Numbered from the stretch's first letter, positions 1 to 11,285 are shown. The stretch is DNA of 64,000 nt from Pseudomonadota bacterium (GCA_021799355.1 JAJZAQ010000004.1:1-64000), one strand, 5' to 3'. A program made the numbers and translations. Notes: generated by a model not told the origin, from the letters alone.

Positions 1-1079
1 ATCTCCGTCTCCAGACCAGCCTGGTGAAAGACCAGGATGAACTCCTCGCCGCCGGAGCGGAAGACATAATCGCAGGGCCGGATGGCCTGGCGCAGCAGCG
101 TCGCCACCTGGTGCAGCACCTCATCGCCTTTGGCGTGGCCGAAACGGTCGTTGACCGCCTTGAACGCGTCGATGTCGAGCACGCCCACGCACACCGGCTG
201 ACCGGCGCGGCGCGCCAGTTCGATCTGCTGGTTCAGGTAGGCCATGCCGGCCCGGCGGTTGGGCAATTCGGTCAGGTCGTCGATGCTGGCGAGCTTCTCC
301 AGGCGCAGTTCCAGCAGTTTGCGGTCGGTGATGTTTTGCACCATGCCGACCACGCGCGTGGGTTGCCCGCTGCCGTCGCGCTCGCAGACCTTGCCGCGGT
401 CGTGCACCCAGACATCGTGCCCGTTGCGGTTGCGCAGACGGTACTCGGCCTCGTAACGCATGAGCCGGCCCCGCATGTGCTGCTCCAGCAGCGACAGCAC
501 CTGATCGCGGTCGTCGGGGTGGATGTTGCGCGTCCAGGTATCCAGACGCGGCGGCATTTCATCCGGGCCGTAACCGAGCATGCGCTTGAGCTGCGGGCTG
601 AAATACACCGTGCCGTGCACCACATCCCAGTCCCACAGCCCGTCCATCGCCTGATCCAGCGCGAAGCGCAGGCGCTCGTCGCGCGAGCTGTGCAGCGGAT
701 CGAGAGTTTCCCGCTGACTGATGTTGCGCGCCACCGAAAGAAAATACTCGCGCCCTGCGGCGGTAAACGCCGTGGTATGGACCTCCACGGCGATTTCTCC
801 GCCGTCTTTGTGCCGGTGACGGCCGACGAAGGTGTAGGAGTCCGACGCACGGATCACCTGCGCGATGTCTTTCCACTGCGGCAGGCCGGTGACGTCTTTC
901 TGCAGGCTCAACACCGAGTGGTCGAGCACTTCTTCCGCTTGCAAGCCGAGGTCGGCGTAGGCCGAGCGGTTGCACCAGAGGATGCGGGACGTTTCCGGGT
1001 CGAGCAGGTAGACGGCATCGGCCAGGTGCTCGAAAAGCAGAGCGTGCGACGGCAGTCCGTCGCGCAATGCAAGCGCCAT
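1..1079 (-). CDS. PAS/PAC sensor diguanylate cyclase (GGDEF), C-terminus truncated by window edge
   Basis: Reverse-strand reading from CAT at 1077-1079 gives MALALRDGLPSHALLFEHLADAVYLLD...; two PAS-like blocks, then DDLTELPNRRAG...VGVLDIDAFKAVNDRFGHAKGDEVL...FRSGGEEF, a GGDEF domain with GGEEF signature. Not in the ORF track because its stop is outside the window. Confidence 0.9.
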   Translation of the reverse strand, partial: MALALRDGLPSHALLFEHLADAVYLLDPETSRILWCNRSAYADLGLQAEEVLDHSVLSLQKDVTGLPQWKDIAQVIRASDSYTFVGRHRHKDGGEIAVEVHTTAFTAAGREYFLSVARNISQRETLDPLHSSRDERLRFALDQAMDGLWDWDVVHGTVYFSPQLKRMLGYGPDEMPPRLDTWTRNIHPDDRDQVLSLLEQHMRGRLMRYEAEYRLRNRNGHDVWVHDRGKVCERDGSGQPTRVVGMVQNITDRKLLELRLEKLASIDDLTELPNRRAGMAYLNQQIELARRAGQPVCVGVLDIDAFKAVNDRFGHAKGDEVLHQVATLLRQAIRPCDYVFRSGGEEFILVFHQAGLETE

Positions 1080-1161
1080 CGTGGCTCCTCGCAATCCATC
1101 CCGGCTCCCCCGCTGCGCCGGCCCGGGACCACCGTGCGCTGGCTGTTTGTCAAATCGACAC

Positions 1162-1189
1162 AGTATAACCACGACATAAAAATGGGCAA
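1162..1189 (-). promoter_or_regulatory. Putative sigma70 promoter for the GGDEF gene (TTGCCC-N16-TATACT)
   Basis: Reverse strand: TTGCCC (1184-1189), 16-nt spacer, TATACT (1162-1167), about 80 bp upstream of the start codon. Confidence 0.4.
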
Positions 1190-1344
1190 GAGTCGCGCAA
1201 GGCGCAGAGAAAAATCTTGCCAATTGCATCGCTGATCGCCGCTTGTAAATCCGGCTTGCCTGTTGCGGCGCAGCGATTAACCTTGTATCAGTCCATGCGC
1301 AAGCATGGAAGCTTTTTGTCCGTCAACCGCATTCGATCCCGATC

Positions 1345-1515
1345 ATGGCCACCAAGCTCTACATGACCCTCCTCGCCATCCTGTTCGTTTGCTGCCTGGG
1401 ATACGGCTTTTACCTCGGTTTTGCCCATGTGTTCGCGCCGCAGGCGTTCACCGTGCAGGGGCAGGACAGCGCCGCGACGGCGGCCACACCGCGCGCCAGC
1501 AATCCGGCACAGTGA
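1345..1515 (+). CDS. Small single-TM hypothetical protein (56 aa)
   Basis: ATG at 1345: MATKLYMTLLAILFVCCLGYGFYLGFAHVFAPQAFTVQGQDSAATAATPRASNPAQ*; one strong hydrophobic N-terminal segment. Confidence 0.5.
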   Translation: MATKLYMTLLAILFVCCLGYGFYLGFAHVFAPQAFTVQGQDSAATAATPRASNPAQ

Positions 1516-1521
1516 CCGCCC

Positions 1522-2424
1522 TCAGGCAGGGAACACCCCGGTGCTCAGATAGCGGTCGCCGCGGTCGCAGACGATGAACACGATGGTGGCGTTGTCCACC
1601 TCGCGGGCGATGCGCAGCGCCACTTCGCAGGCACCGGCCGCGCTGATGCCGCAAAACAGCCCTTCTTCGCGCGCCAGCCGCCGCGCCATTTGTTCGGCCG
1701 CGCTCTGGCTGACGTATTCCAGCCGGTCCACGCGCTGCGGCTCGTAGATTTTGGGCAGGTACTCCGGCGGCCATTTGCGGATGCCCGGGATGCGCGATCC
1801 CTCCTCCGGCTGCGCGCCGATGATCTGCACCGCCGGGTTCTGCTCCTTCAGGTAGCGCGACACCCCGGTGATGGTGCCGGTGGTGCCCATCGCGCTGACG
1901 AAGTGGGTCACGCGCCCGCCGGTGTCGCGCCAGATTTCCGGACCGGTGGTCTGATAGTGCGCACGGGGGTTGTCGGGGTTGGCGAACTGGTCGAGCACCA
2001 GACCCTTGCCTTCGCGCTGCATCTGCTCGGCCAGATCGCGGGCGTACTCCATGCCGCCGCTTTTGGGCGTGAGCAGCAGTTCGGCGCCAAACGCCTTCAT
2101 GGTCTGCGCGCGCTCGACACTCAGGTCTTCGGGCATGATGAGCACCATGCGGTAGCCGAGGATGGCCGCGGCCATCGCCAGCGCGATGCCGGTGTTGCCC
2201 GACGTGGCCTCGATCAGCGTGTCGCCGGGCTTGATCTGCCCGCGCTCCTGCGCGCCGCGGATCATCGCCAGCGCGGCACGGTCTTTGACCGACCCTGCGG
2301 GGTTGTTGCCCTCGAGCTTGCCGAGAATGACGTTGCCGCGCCGCGCGTTGTCCGCGCCGGGAATGCGCTGCAGCCGCACCAGCGGCGTGTTGCCGATCAC
2401 CTCGTCGATGGTGGAATAGGTCAT
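1522..2424 (-). CDS. cysM: Cysteine synthase B (O-acetylserine sulfhydrylase)
   Basis: IGNTPLVRLQRI, GKLEGNNPAGSVKDR (PLP lysine), EATSGNTGIALA; CysM-like length (300 aa). Confidence 0.95.
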   Translation of the reverse strand: MTYSTIDEVIGNTPLVRLQRIPGADNARRGNVILGKLEGNNPAGSVKDRAALAMIRGAQERGQIKPGDTLIEATSGNTGIALAMAAAILGYRMVLIMPEDLSVERAQTMKAFGAELLLTPKSGGMEYARDLAEQMQREGKGLVLDQFANPDNPRAHYQTTGPEIWRDTGGRVTHFVSAMGTTGTITGVSRYLKEQNPAVQIIGAQPEEGSRIPGIRKWPPEYLPKIYEPQRVDRLEYVSQSAAEQMARRLAREEGLFCGISAAGACEVALRIAREVDNATIVFIVCDRGDRYLSTGVFPA

Positions 2425-2451
2425 GCGGTTCTCCTGCGCACCGGGTGGCGT

Positions 2452-3666
2452 TCACGCCGGCCGCGTTGATGGATCGATCGCCGCCAGATCCATCGCCGCA
2501 GCACGCCAGTGGCGCTGCGCCTGGTCTTCGCGTTCGATGGTTTCGAGCAGCTGTGCCAGCGCCGCGTGGATTTGTCCGCGCAACCGCCGCTCGTCGTCGC
2601 TGCACGCGGCAATGGCTTTCTGCAGGTACTGCTGCGCCTTGCCCCAGAGCTGCAGTTCGGCGCAGGCTGCGGCAGCGAGAAACAGCGCCTGCGCCTCATG
2701 CGGCCAGCGCCCCAGCCACTGCTCGGTCTGGGCGACGAAACCGGCGTCGATCCCACGCAGCATGCCACGCAGCGCCGGCATGAACAGACCCGGCTCGGCC
2801 TGCGGCCGGTTGAGCGCGGCAACGAGCAAGTCGCGCGCCTCACTCAGCGCCGAGGCGGCGGCAAAGCCGCGCGCGGCGGCGACGATCAGCGTCGGGTCGG
2901 CGCGCTCCTGTGCCGAGAGCTGGTTCCAGGTGCGGCGCAACGCCTGCGGATCGTCTCCCGCCTGGCGCAGCAGTCCGGTGGCGGCGGTGTGCAACATGGC
3001 CTGCGCCGCCGCCGGGTGCAGCGCGCCGTGCTTGAGCAGCGTGCGCGCCAGCCGCAGCACGGCGGCATGGTCGTTGACCTTGCGCGCGGCCTGCAGCTCG
3101 ATGCGCAGGGCATGGGTGCGCCGCCTGACCCCCGCGGGCAGGGCGTGCAGCAGTTCGAGCGCCTCGCGTGGCTGCTTGGAATCGAGCTGCCATTGCGCCT
3201 GCAGCAGCACCGCGGCGTCGCGCGCCTGCTGCGGCAGTTGCGCCAGGTAGGCGTCACGCCGGTCGTAGGCCTGCAGCTGTTGCGCGGATTGCGCCGCGGT
3301 CAGCAGCGCCGCAGGGGCGAAATCGGCCCATTCCGCAGCCCGCACGGCCGCGCGCTCGGCACGGCGAAAGCGCCCGCCGAAATAGTCGAACATGCCGTTG
3401 TGCAAAGCCTGCGCCGCCAGCCGCATGCGCCGACGCGCGCGAAATTCGGCCGCCGCGCGTGGCATACCCAACAGCAGCGACAGCCCGCGCACCACCAGAT
3501 AGAACACGACGAACGCCAGCAGCGCCAGCAGCACGGCGAAGTTCAACGACACGTCCACCCGCCACGGCGGCAGCAGGACGGCGACATTGCCCGCGTTCAG
3601 CGTCGAACCCAGCGCCAGCAGCACGGCAGCCGCGGCCAGGACGAGCACCCAGACCAGCCAGCGCAT
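2452..3666 (-). CDS. hemY: HemY-like protein, heme biosynthesis-associated TPR membrane protein
   Basis: Starts MRWLVWVLVLAAAAVLLALGSTLNAGNVAVLLPPWRVDVSLNFAV; GMFDYFGGRFRRAERAA; overlaps upstream hemX by ATGA. Confidence 0.88.
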   Translation of the reverse strand: MRWLVWVLVLAAAAVLLALGSTLNAGNVAVLLPPWRVDVSLNFAVLLALLAFVVFYLVVRGLSLLLGMPRAAAEFRARRRMRLAAQALHNGMFDYFGGRFRRAERAAVRAAEWADFAPAALLTAAQSAQQLQAYDRRDAYLAQLPQQARDAAVLLQAQWQLDSKQPREALELLHALPAGVRRRTHALRIELQAARKVNDHAAVLRLARTLLKHGALHPAAAQAMLHTAATGLLRQAGDDPQALRRTWNQLSAQERADPTLIVAAARGFAAASALSEARDLLVAALNRPQAEPGLFMPALRGMLRGIDAGFVAQTEQWLGRWPHEAQALFLAAAACAELQLWGKAQQYLQKAIAACSDDERRLRGQIHAALAQLLETIEREDQAQRHWRAAAMDLAAIDPSTRPA

Positions 3667-4817
3667 CAGGGCGCTCCGGCATCGAGCGTGGACAGCACGG
3701 ACAGCGACTCTAGATTGGCCGCCGGGTTGGCCGACAGATCGAGCTGCTGCGCCTGCCGCGCCAGCGACAGCGCCTGCGCCATCCGCGGCTGCCGGCGGTC
3801 GAAATAGGTCTGCAGCGTATCGACGATGCCCTGCATGTCGCTGCGGTAGGCCACGGCGTTGCGCGACAACAGGTCCAGCCGCGCGTTGAGGATGCGCAGT
3901 TTGAGGTTTTCGCGCAAAAACTCGCCCTGCTGGGGAGACGCCAGCAGCGCATCGCGCGAACCGACGCGGGTGATGCCGAACAGCTGCACCAGCGACGCGC
4001 GCAAACGCTCGAACCAGTCGCCCAGCCACGGCGCCCAGCGCGGCGCGGCGGCAGACGCCGCGGCGTGCGAAGGCGGCGCGGCATGGGTGGGATGATGCGC
4101 CGGCGCCTCATGCCCGTGCGGCAGCGGCGCCGCCGAGGACACCAGGCGCAAATCGTCGACCAGCGCTGCCAGATCGTTGAGCTTGTGCGCCGCCGCGGCG
4201 ATGTCGGGCGTGACCGCGCTGCGCAACCGTGTCAGATCGGACTGCACGGCACGGCGCAGAATCTGCGCCTTGGGGTTGGGCGAGCGTGCCAGCCGCGCGT
4301 CCGCGCTCTGCAGAGTGGCGATGAGCGGCTGCACGTTGCCGATGAGCTGCGCCTGCTGCTGCGCCAGGGCGATGAGCTGCCCGGTTTCCGACAGCCGAGC
4401 CTGATCGCGGCTCTTGGCGAAATCCTCGTACAACGTTTCCAGCGCCTGCCGCTGCGCAGCAAAGTCCTGCTGGCGCGATTCGAGCACGGCGATGCGTGCG
4501 GTGAGGTCGCGCAAGGCGTCGCTGGACTGTTTGGCCAGGGTCTTGGCTTCGATCGAATTGGCCGTTGCCGCCTGCAGCCGCTGGGCGATTTCGGCCTGTG
4601 TCGCGTACAGCCGGTCGTTGAGCCACCACACCGCAGCCAGCAGCGCCACGGCCAGCGCCAGCAGCGCTGGCCAGACCCAACGTCCCGCCGCAGCCACGAC
4701 GGCCGCCTGCGCGGCGGAGTCCGTCTGCGGCGCAGACGCCGTGCCGGTGCCGGAATCCGCCGCGGGCTGCGCGCCGGCGGCAGGACTGGCGTCAGGTCGG
4801 GGGGTGAGCTCGGTCAT
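3666..4817 (-). CDS. hemX: HemX-like uroporphyrinogen-III C-methyltransferase family protein
   Basis: Low-complexity N-terminus, single TM (WVWPALLALAVALLAAVWWLNDRLYATQ), coiled-coil region; gene order hemC-hemD-hemX-hemY. Confidence 0.88.
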   Translation of the reverse strand: MTELTPRPDASPAAGAQPAADSGTGTASAPQTDSAAQAAVVAAAGRWVWPALLALAVALLAAVWWLNDRLYATQAEIAQRLQAATANSIEAKTLAKQSSDALRDLTARIAVLESRQQDFAAQRQALETLYEDFAKSRDQARLSETGQLIALAQQQAQLIGNVQPLIATLQSADARLARSPNPKAQILRRAVQSDLTRLRSAVTPDIAAAAHKLNDLAALVDDLRLVSSAAPLPHGHEAPAHHPTHAAPPSHAAASAAAPRWAPWLGDWFERLRASLVQLFGITRVGSRDALLASPQQGEFLRENLKLRILNARLDLLSRNAVAYRSDMQGIVDTLQTYFDRRQPRMAQALSLARQAQQLDLSANPAANLESLSVLSTLDAGAP

Positions 4818-4956
4818 GCCGGCATTCTAGGGTCTGCCCATGCCCTGTCCTCACCCGCGCTGCGGGGTTGGACTGCGGCAGCGCACGACACCGGCTGCGC
4901 CGTGGCCTGCGCGCCACACCCTGCCGCAGCACACCGGGCCCGCAGCACAGCGCCGC

Positions 4957-5790
4957 TCAGCCGCCTGCGCCCGCCAGCCGCTGCAATGTCGCCAGCACGG
5001 CTGCAGGCGAGGCCGCGGTGAGTTCGACCCGGCCAAACCCGGCATCGCCTGCCGCCTGCGCAATGCGCGGGTGGATCGCCAGCGCGCCCTGCGGCTGCAA
5101 CACGGCGTTGGAGCAGCCGGCGGCTTCGAGCAGGTGCAGCAGATTGCCGATGGCCTCGGTGGACGCCAGCAGCCACCAGCTGCTGCCGGCCAGCGCCGCA
5201 CGCAACTGGGCTGCGGTCTGCGCGTCATACTCTGGCGCCAGGCGGCTGTAGGCATCGACGATTTTGACCTTGGCCCCGGCCTGCTCCAGCTTGCGCACGA
5301 GAAACTCGCGCCCGGGGCCGCCGCGGAAGATCGACACCTTGCGCCCGGCCCAGGGAAACGCGGCCACCCCACCCCCCGGAAACGCCAGTTGCAACGCATG
5401 CCACAGCGCCTCGGAGTCGCTCTCGCCGCTCTGATCGTCGTGTGCGTCCGGCGCGATCAGCCGCGGCCAGGGAACGTCGGGCGGCTGCGCCTGCAGCGCG
5501 CGACGCACGGCGCGCAGACTGCCCGCGCCGACGACGCCGATGGCGCAATGCGCCGGCCACGGCCCGGGCAGCGCAGCGAACACCGCGGCCACCGCCGTCG
5601 GACTGACCGGCAGCGCCAGATCGGTCTGCGGCAGGGCCGCCAGCGCCGCGCGCAGCCGCAGCGGATCGGGCGCCGGACCGATGCGCTGCAGCGGCAGGTC
5701 GATCAGTCGCACCCCGGCGCCACCCAGAAGTTGCCGCATGTCCTCGGCCTGCGCACTGGCGCGGGTGAGAACCAGGGTGGTGCCGGTCAT
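4957..5790 (-). CDS. hemD: Uroporphyrinogen-III synthase
   Basis: [37 protein letters not shown]...; position between hemC and hemX; 4-bp overlap with hemC. Confidence 0.85.
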   Translation of the reverse strand: MTGTTLVLTRASAQAEDMRQLLGGAGVRLIDLPLQRIGPAPDPLRLRAALAALPQTDLALPVSPTAVAAVFAALPGPWPAHCAIGVVGAGSLRAVRRALQAQPPDVPWPRLIAPDAHDDQSGESDSEALWHALQLAFPGGGVAAFPWAGRKVSIFRGGPGREFLVRKLEQAGAKVKIVDAYSRLAPEYDAQTAAQLRAALAGSSWWLLASTEAIGNLLHLLEAAGCSNAVLQPQGALAIHPRIAQAAGDAGFGRVELTAASPAAVLATLQRLAGAGG

Positions 5791-6752
5791 GGCGATGCGC
5801 GATGCCCGCCGAGTTGCGCCAGCAGGGCGTCGGCCCCCTGGTCACGCAGCCGTTGCGCCACCTGCTGCCCGAGTGCTTCGGCTTGCGCCGTCGTCGCCAC
5901 CTGCGCCTGCGCCTGCGCACGCAGCAGCCGGCTGCCGTCTGGCAGCGCGAGCACGGCGCGCAGCGTCATCTCCTGCCCCTGCAGCGTGGCATACGCCCCC
6001 ATCGGCGTGGTGCAACTGCCGCCCAGACCGCGCGACACCGCGCGCTCGGCCTGGGCGCACAACGCCGTGGGCAGATGGTTCAGCGGCGCCAGCGCCTGCG
6101 CCAGATCGACGCGGTCGGCACGGATTTCGATGCCCAGCGCGGCCTGGCCGACGGCGGGCAGGGACTCCTCCGGGTCGATGAACGCCCGCACGCGCTGCTC
6201 CAGGCCGAGGCGTTTGAGCCCGGCGGCGGCGAGCAGGATGCCGGCGTACTGCCCTTCGTCGAGCTTGCGCAGCCGGGTGTCGAGGTTGCCGCGCAACGGC
6301 TGCACCTGCAAGTGCGGGTAGCGGGCACGCAGCTGCGACTCGCGCCGCAGGCTGGACGTGCCGACCACGGCGCCGGCGGGCAGATCGGCCAGGCTGGCAT
6401 AGTGCGTGCTGACCCAGGCGTCGCGCGGGTCTTCACGCTGCATCACCGCGGTGAGCACGAATCCCGGCGGCAACTCCATCGGCACGTCTTTGAGCGAATG
6501 CACCGCCAGGTCGGCGCGGCGCTGTTGCATCGCCACTTCGAGTTCTTTGACGAACAGCCCCTTGCCGCCGATTTTCGCCAGTGACTTATCCAGAATCTGG
6601 TCTCCCTGCGTGGTCATGCCCAGGATGCGCACGTCGCAGCGCGGGTACAGCGCGCGCAGGCAGTCGCGCACGTGTTCGGCCTGCCACATCGCCAGACGGC
6701 TTTGTCGCGTGGCGATGACCAGAGATTCGGGAGAAGCGGGTGAGGAGCTCAT
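5787..6752 (-). CDS. hemC: Hydroxymethylbilane synthase (porphobilinogen deaminase)
   Basis: [72 protein letters not shown]. Confidence 0.96.
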   Translation of the reverse strand: MSSSPASPESLVIATRQSRLAMWQAEHVRDCLRALYPRCDVRILGMTTQGDQILDKSLAKIGGKGLFVKELEVAMQQRRADLAVHSLKDVPMELPPGFVLTAVMQREDPRDAWVSTHYASLADLPAGAVVGTSSLRRESQLRARYPHLQVQPLRGNLDTRLRKLDEGQYAGILLAAAGLKRLGLEQRVRAFIDPEESLPAVGQAALGIEIRADRVDLAQALAPLNHLPTALCAQAERAVSRGLGGSCTTPMGAYATLQGQEMTLRAVLALPDGSRLLRAQAQAQVATTAQAEALGQQVAQRLRDQGADALLAQLGGHRASP

Positions 6753-6929
6753 CGCGCCGATTCTAGGGCCAGCCCGGTCACCGGCGCGGCACGGCCCGCC
6801 GGCGCGTCGCTGCGCTGCTGTGGCGCAATTCCGCAGTCGATGCTGGCGCAGCTTTTGCTTTGATTTCCCGCTGCGCTGCTAGCATTTTGCCGCACCTTTT
6901 CCAGCCCCGCACCGCCGACCGACCGCAAC

Positions 6930-9737
6930 ATGACCACACGCTCGCCTGCCCGTCCGCCCTCCGACCCCGATGCCGCGCTGTTCGACGACATTCGCCTGCT
7001 CGGCCGCCTGCTGGGAGACCTGATCCGCGAGCAGGAAGGGCAGGAGATGTTCGACATCGTCGAGACGGTGCGGCAGCTCTCGGTCAAATACCACCGCACC
7101 CGCGACGCCAAAGACCGCCGCGCGCTGGACAGGCTGCTCAGCAGCCTCAGCCGCGACCAGGCGGTCAGCGTGATCCGGGCGTTCAGCTATTTTTCCATTC
7201 TCGCCAACATCGCCGAAGACCACCACGTGCTGCGCCGCGCCGAGGCCGAGGCCGAGCGCGGCGCTCCGCCGCAGCGTGACAGCACGCGCGCCGCGCTCGA
7301 ACGCCTGAAGGCCGCTGGCGTGCAGCGGCGCGAGTTGATGCAGTTTTTCGACCAGGCGCTGATCTCCCCGGTGCTCACCGCCCACCCCACCGAAGTGCAG
7401 CGCAAAAGCGTGCTCGACGCCGAGCGCGCCATCGCCCGGCTGCTGGTCGAGCGCGACGCCACGCGCATTGCGCAAAAACGCGCCGACATCGAGGAGGCGA
7501 TGCGCGCGCGCGTGGTGCAGCTGTGGCAGACGCGACTGCTGCGCTACGTCAAGCTGCGTGTCACCGATGAAATCAAAAACGCCCTGTCGTTTTACGGTGC
7601 GACGTTTTTCTCCCAGCTCCCCACGCTGTACCGCAATCTGCAGCGCGACATCGACGAGCTGTTCCCGCCGCAGAGCCCGGAGGAGGCTGGCAGCGACCTG
7701 CCGGCGTTTTTCCGCATGGGGCACTGGATCGGCGGCGACCGCGACGGCAATCCCTACGTCACCGCCGACACGCTGAGTTACGCCCTGCGCATGCAGTCGC
7801 GCACGGCCATCGAGCATTACATGGCCGAAGTCCACGCCATCGGCAGCGAGCTGTCGATCTCGGCGCTGCTGGCCAGCGCCAGCCCAGAACTGCTCGCGCT
7901 GGCCGAACGGTCGCCCGACACCTCCGAACACCGCCGCGACGAGCCCTACCGCCGCGCGCTCATCGGCATGTACGCCCGGCTGGCGGCGAATCTGCGCAAG
8001 CTCGCCGGGGTGCAGGCCACGCTGCAGGAAGTCGGCAGCGCCGAGCCGTACGCCAACGCCGACGAATTCATCACCGATCTGAAAATCATCCGCGCCTCGC
8101 TGCAAAGCCACCACGCCGGGCCGCTGGCGCGCGCCCGGCTGGACCCGCTGATCCGCGCCGCCAGTGTGTTCGGCTTCCGCCTGGCGACCATCGATCTGCG
8201 GCAAAGCTCCGATCAGCACGAAGCCGTGCTGCGCGAGCTGCTGGCCGCCTGCGGCATCTGCCGCGACTACAGCGCGCTGGACGAAGAGGCCCGCCAGGCG
8301 CTGCTCATCCGCTGCCTGAACGACCCGCGTCCGCTGCGGCTGCCGCATCACGTGTATTCCGACTGGACGCGCAGCGAACTCGCCGTGTTCGACCGCGCCT
8401 ACACCGCGCGGCGCGATTTCGGTCCGCGCGCCATCCGGCAGTACATCATCTCCCACTCGGAGACGGTGAGCGACCTGCTCGAACTGCTGGTGCTGCAAAA
8501 AGAGGCCGGGCTGTTCCACGGCACGCTCAACAGCCATGACAGCCATGCCGAGCTGCTGGTCGTGCCGCTGTTCGAAACCATCGACGATCTGCGCAACGCG
8601 CCGGCGATCATGCGCGCGTTTTACGCCCTGCCGGGAATCGCCGCGCTGGTGCAGCGCTCCGGCGGCGAGCAGGAAATCATGCTCGGCTACTCCGACAGCA
8701 ACAAGGACGGCGGGTTTTTCACTTCCAACTGGGAGCTGTACTGCGCCGAAGTCGCGCTGGTCGAACTGTTCGCCCCGCTCAAGGCGGAATACGGCATCAC
8801 CCTGCGGCTGTTCCACGGCCGCGGCGGCACCGTCGGGCGCGGCGGCGGGCCGAGTTTCGATGCCATCCTGGCGCAGCCGCCGGGGACGGTCAACGGCCAG
8901 ATCCGCCTGACCGAGCAGGGGGAAGTCATCACCAGCAAGTACGGCAACCCGGAAATCGGCCTGCGCAACCTCGACACCCTGGTGGCGGCCACGCTGCAGG
9001 CCACGCTGCTGCCGCAAACGCGCACCGTCACCCCGCCGCCGGCGCGCTTTCTCGATGCCGCCCGCGCACTGTCGGAGGCGTCGATGGCGGCGTACCGCAA
9101 GCTGGTCTACGACACCGCCGGGTTCACCGACTACTTTTACGCCGCCACGCCGATTGCCGAAATCGCCGAGCTCAACATCGGCAGCCGGCCGTCGTCGCGC
9201 AAGGCCACCCGCGCCATCGCCGACCTGCGCGCCATCCCCTGGGGATTCTCGTGGGGGCAATGCCGCGTCGCGCTGCCCGGCTGGTACGGCTTTGGCAGCG
9301 GAGTGCAACATTTCCTCGACACCAACGCCGACGGTCTCAAACTGCTGCAGCGCATGGCGCGGCAGTGGCCGTTTTTCGCCACCCTGCTGTCGAACATCGA
9401 CATGGTGCTGGCCAAGACCGACATGGGCGTGGCGCAGCGTTACGCCGAGCTGGTGGCCGACGCCAAAGTGCGGCACAAGGTGCTCAAGGCCTTGCAGCGT
9501 GAGTGGCAGCTCACCACCGACATGCTCACCGCCATCACCGGCAACGCCGAACGTCTGGCCGACAACCCCACGCTCAAGCGCTCGATCCGCGCGCGCTTTC
9601 CGTACATCGATCCGCTCAACCACCTGCAGATCGAGCTGCTGCACCGTTTCCGCGAAGGCCAGACCGACGAGCGCACCAAGCGCGGCATTCACCTGAGCAT
9701 CAACGGCATCGCCGCCGGGCTGCGCAACACCGGCTGA
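6930..9737 (+). CDS. ppc: Phosphoenolpyruvate carboxylase
   Basis: [55 protein letters not shown]-terminal [13 protein letters not shown]. Confidence 0.97.
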   Translation: MTTRSPARPPSDPDAALFDDIRLLGRLLGDLIREQEGQEMFDIVETVRQLSVKYHRTRDAKDRRALDRLLSSLSRDQAVSVIRAFSYFSILANIAEDHHVLRRAEAEAERGAPPQRDSTRAALERLKAAGVQRRELMQFFDQALISPVLTAHPTEVQRKSVLDAERAIARLLVERDATRIAQKRADIEEAMRARVVQLWQTRLLRYVKLRVTDEIKNALSFYGATFFSQLPTLYRNLQRDIDELFPPQSPEEAGSDLPAFFRMGHWIGGDRDGNPYVTADTLSYALRMQSRTAIEHYMAEVHAIGSELSISALLASASPELLALAERSPDTSEHRRDEPYRRALIGMYARLAANLRKLAGVQATLQEVGSAEPYANADEFITDLKIIRASLQSHHAGPLARARLDPLIRAASVFGFRLATIDLRQSSDQHEAVLRELLAACGICRDYSALDEEARQALLIRCLNDPRPLRLPHHVYSDWTRSELAVFDRAYTARRDFGPRAIRQYIISHSETVSDLLELLVLQKEAGLFHGTLNSHDSHAELLVVPLFETIDDLRNAPAIMRAFYALPGIAALVQRSGGEQEIMLGYSDSNKDGGFFTSNWELYCAEVALVELFAPLKAEYGITLRLFHGRGGTVGRGGGPSFDAILAQPPGTVNGQIRLTEQGEVITSKYGNPEIGLRNLDTLVAATLQATLLPQTRTVTPPPARFLDAARALSEASMAAYRKLVYDTAGFTDYFYAATPIAEIAELNIGSRPSSRKATRAIADLRAIPWGFSWGQCRVALPGWYGFGSGVQHFLDTNADGLKLLQRMARQWPFFATLLSNIDMVLAKTDMGVAQRYAELVADAKVRHKVLKALQREWQLTTDMLTAITGNAERLADNPTLKRSIRARFPYIDPLNHLQIELLHRFREGQTDERTKRGIHLSINGIAAGLRNTG

Positions 9738-9748
9738 CCCCCGCGGTT

Positions 9749-10720
9749 TCAGCGCCCCGCCGACTGCCAGCGCTGCAGCGCCTGGGCTGCGGCCTGGTAG
9801 CCGATGTCGATGGCTTCGGCGGCGCGACCGAACTGCAAAAACCGGATGTCCGCCAGCGGCGGGCGGATGAGCACGTCGGCCGGTTCGATCGCCAGACGGC
9901 TGCGCGTGAGGTGCATTTCCATCACGTTGACCGAGGCCAGCAGCACCTCGAAGACATTCGGTAGCGCATCGTCGCGCTCCACCCAGCGGGAAAACTGCTC
10001 GCCCCGGGTGTCGCCGCTGGCCAGCAGCCGCGCCTTGAGATCGGCCATGACGCGGTGGTAGTCGGCCGTCCAGCGCCGTTGCGCGCCGTGCGACTGCGGC
10101 TCGCCGCGCGGCGGGCGCAAACGCAGACGCGGCTGGCCATCGACCACGCCATGGTTGAGATCGACGGCAATGACCACGTCGGCACCCAGCGCACGCGCCA
10201 CGCTCACCGGCAGCGGGTTGCTCAGCCCGCCATCGACCAGCACGCGCCCCGCACGGCGTACCGGGGTGAAAATTCCCGGCACGGCAATGCTGGCGCGCAC
10301 CGCGTCGATGACGTCGCCGTCCTGCAGCACGACTTCGTCGCCGCTGAGCAGATCGGTCGCCACCGCGGCGAACTTCACCGGCAGCGCGGCAATCTGCGTC
10401 GCCGGTAGGTGCTCGCGCACCAGCGCGGTCACCCTGGCGCCGTCGATCAGGCCCGAGCGCGGGAACACCACGTCGAAAAACGACAGCGTTTTTCTCCAGT
10501 CGAAAGTTTTGAACGTCGCCTCCAGGCCGTCGGTCTGGCCCGATGCGGCGATGGCGCCGACCAGCGCGCCGATGCTGCACCCGGCGATGCAATGCGGCCG
10601 GATGCCCGCATCGGCCAGCGCGCGCAGCACACCCAGATGCGCCATGCCGCGCGCCGCGCCGCCACCCAGCGCCAGGCCGATGCGGGGGTGGGCGGAGGGA
10701 CGGGCACGACGCGGTTCCAT
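9749..10720 (-). CDS. Patatin-like phospholipase (RssA-like)
   Basis: RIGLALGGGAARGMAHLGVLRAL (oxyanion hole), GCSIGALVGA (GxSxG), VDGGLSNPLPV (DG/A dyad). Confidence 0.9.
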   Translation of the reverse strand: MEPRRARPSAHPRIGLALGGGAARGMAHLGVLRALADAGIRPHCIAGCSIGALVGAIAASGQTDGLEATFKTFDWRKTLSFFDVVFPRSGLIDGARVTALVREHLPATQIAALPVKFAAVATDLLSGDEVVLQDGDVIDAVRASIAVPGIFTPVRRAGRVLVDGGLSNPLPVSVARALGADVVIAVDLNHGVVDGQPRLRLRPPRGEPQSHGAQRRWTADYHRVMADLKARLLASGDTRGEQFSRWVERDDALPNVFEVLLASVNVMEMHLTRSRLAIEPADVLIRPPLADIRFLQFGRAAEAIDIGYQAAAQALQRWQSAGR

Positions 10721-10827
10721 GCCCCAAGCATACGGCCTGACGTCCTATGCGTCGGCTAAGACACGCTGCCTAGAGTTCACCTCACGCCAATCGGCGTTGT
10801 GTTCAACCGCTTTCAGGGAGTCTCATC

Positions 10828-11166
10828 ATGATCATGCGCAAATCCACCCTCGTCGTTGCCACCCTTGCTCTGGCTTCGGCTGCGGCCGGGGTCAGCGTCT
10901 ACGCCGCCGGGCAGCAGGGCAACGACGCCCGCGTCATCTCCGGCGCCAAGGTCAGCCTGGCGCAGGCCGTCACCGCCGCCGAGCAGCACATCGGCGGCAC
11001 CGCGTCCAAGGCCGAAGTCGAAGCGCACAACGGCAAGCTGGTGTACGACGTCGAGGTGGTCAAAGGCCCGCAGGTGTTCGACGTCAAGGTCAGCCCGGAT
11101 CAAGGCACGGTGATCGCCTCGGCTGAGGACAAGGCCGACCACGACGATCACGACCATCAGGACTGA
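10828..11166 (+). CDS. PepSY domain-containing periplasmic protein
   Basis: Signal peptide (MRKSTLVVATLALASAAAGVSVYA) then ISGAKVSLAQAVTAAEQHIGGTASKAEVEAHNGKLVYDVEVVKGPQVFDVKVSPDQGTVI, a PepSY pattern; His/Asp-rich tail. Confidence 0.85.
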   Translation: MIMRKSTLVVATLALASAAAGVSVYAAGQQGNDARVISGAKVSLAQAVTAAEQHIGGTASKAEVEAHNGKLVYDVEVVKGPQVFDVKVSPDQGTVIASAEDKADHDDHDHQD

Positions 11167-11180
11167 GCGTCCGCCCTGCC

Positions 11181-11201
11181 CCGCCCGCGTCGCGCGGGCG
11201 G
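11181..11201 (+). terminator. GC-rich hairpin downstream of pepSY (possible weak terminator; T-tract displaced)
   Basis: CCGCCCGCG-TCG-CGCGGGCGG perfect 9-bp stem; T6 only ~14 nt downstream. Confidence 0.35.
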
Positions 11202-11285
11202 CTCCCCCAACCCCTTTTTTCACCCCCTCGTGCGCTGCCGCGATGCGGCGCGCACGCGGCACGCCCTGACGCTTCGATCGAACCC

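Noticed and set aside
24-1235. 403-aa + strand ORF at window start
   Set aside because: Antisense shadow of the PAS/GGDEF gene, whose reverse-strand translation has clear domain motifs.
4818-4956. 139-bp gap between hemD and hemX as a possible hidden gene
   Set aside because: No convincing ORF, hairpin or promoter; simply a wider spacer than usual in this gene order.
6879-10727. 1282-aa reverse-strand ORF across ppc and the patatin gene
   Set aside because: High-GC shadow ORF: the + strand encodes an unambiguous PEP carboxylase and the patatin is read in another reverse frame. The translation is low-complexity with no domain.
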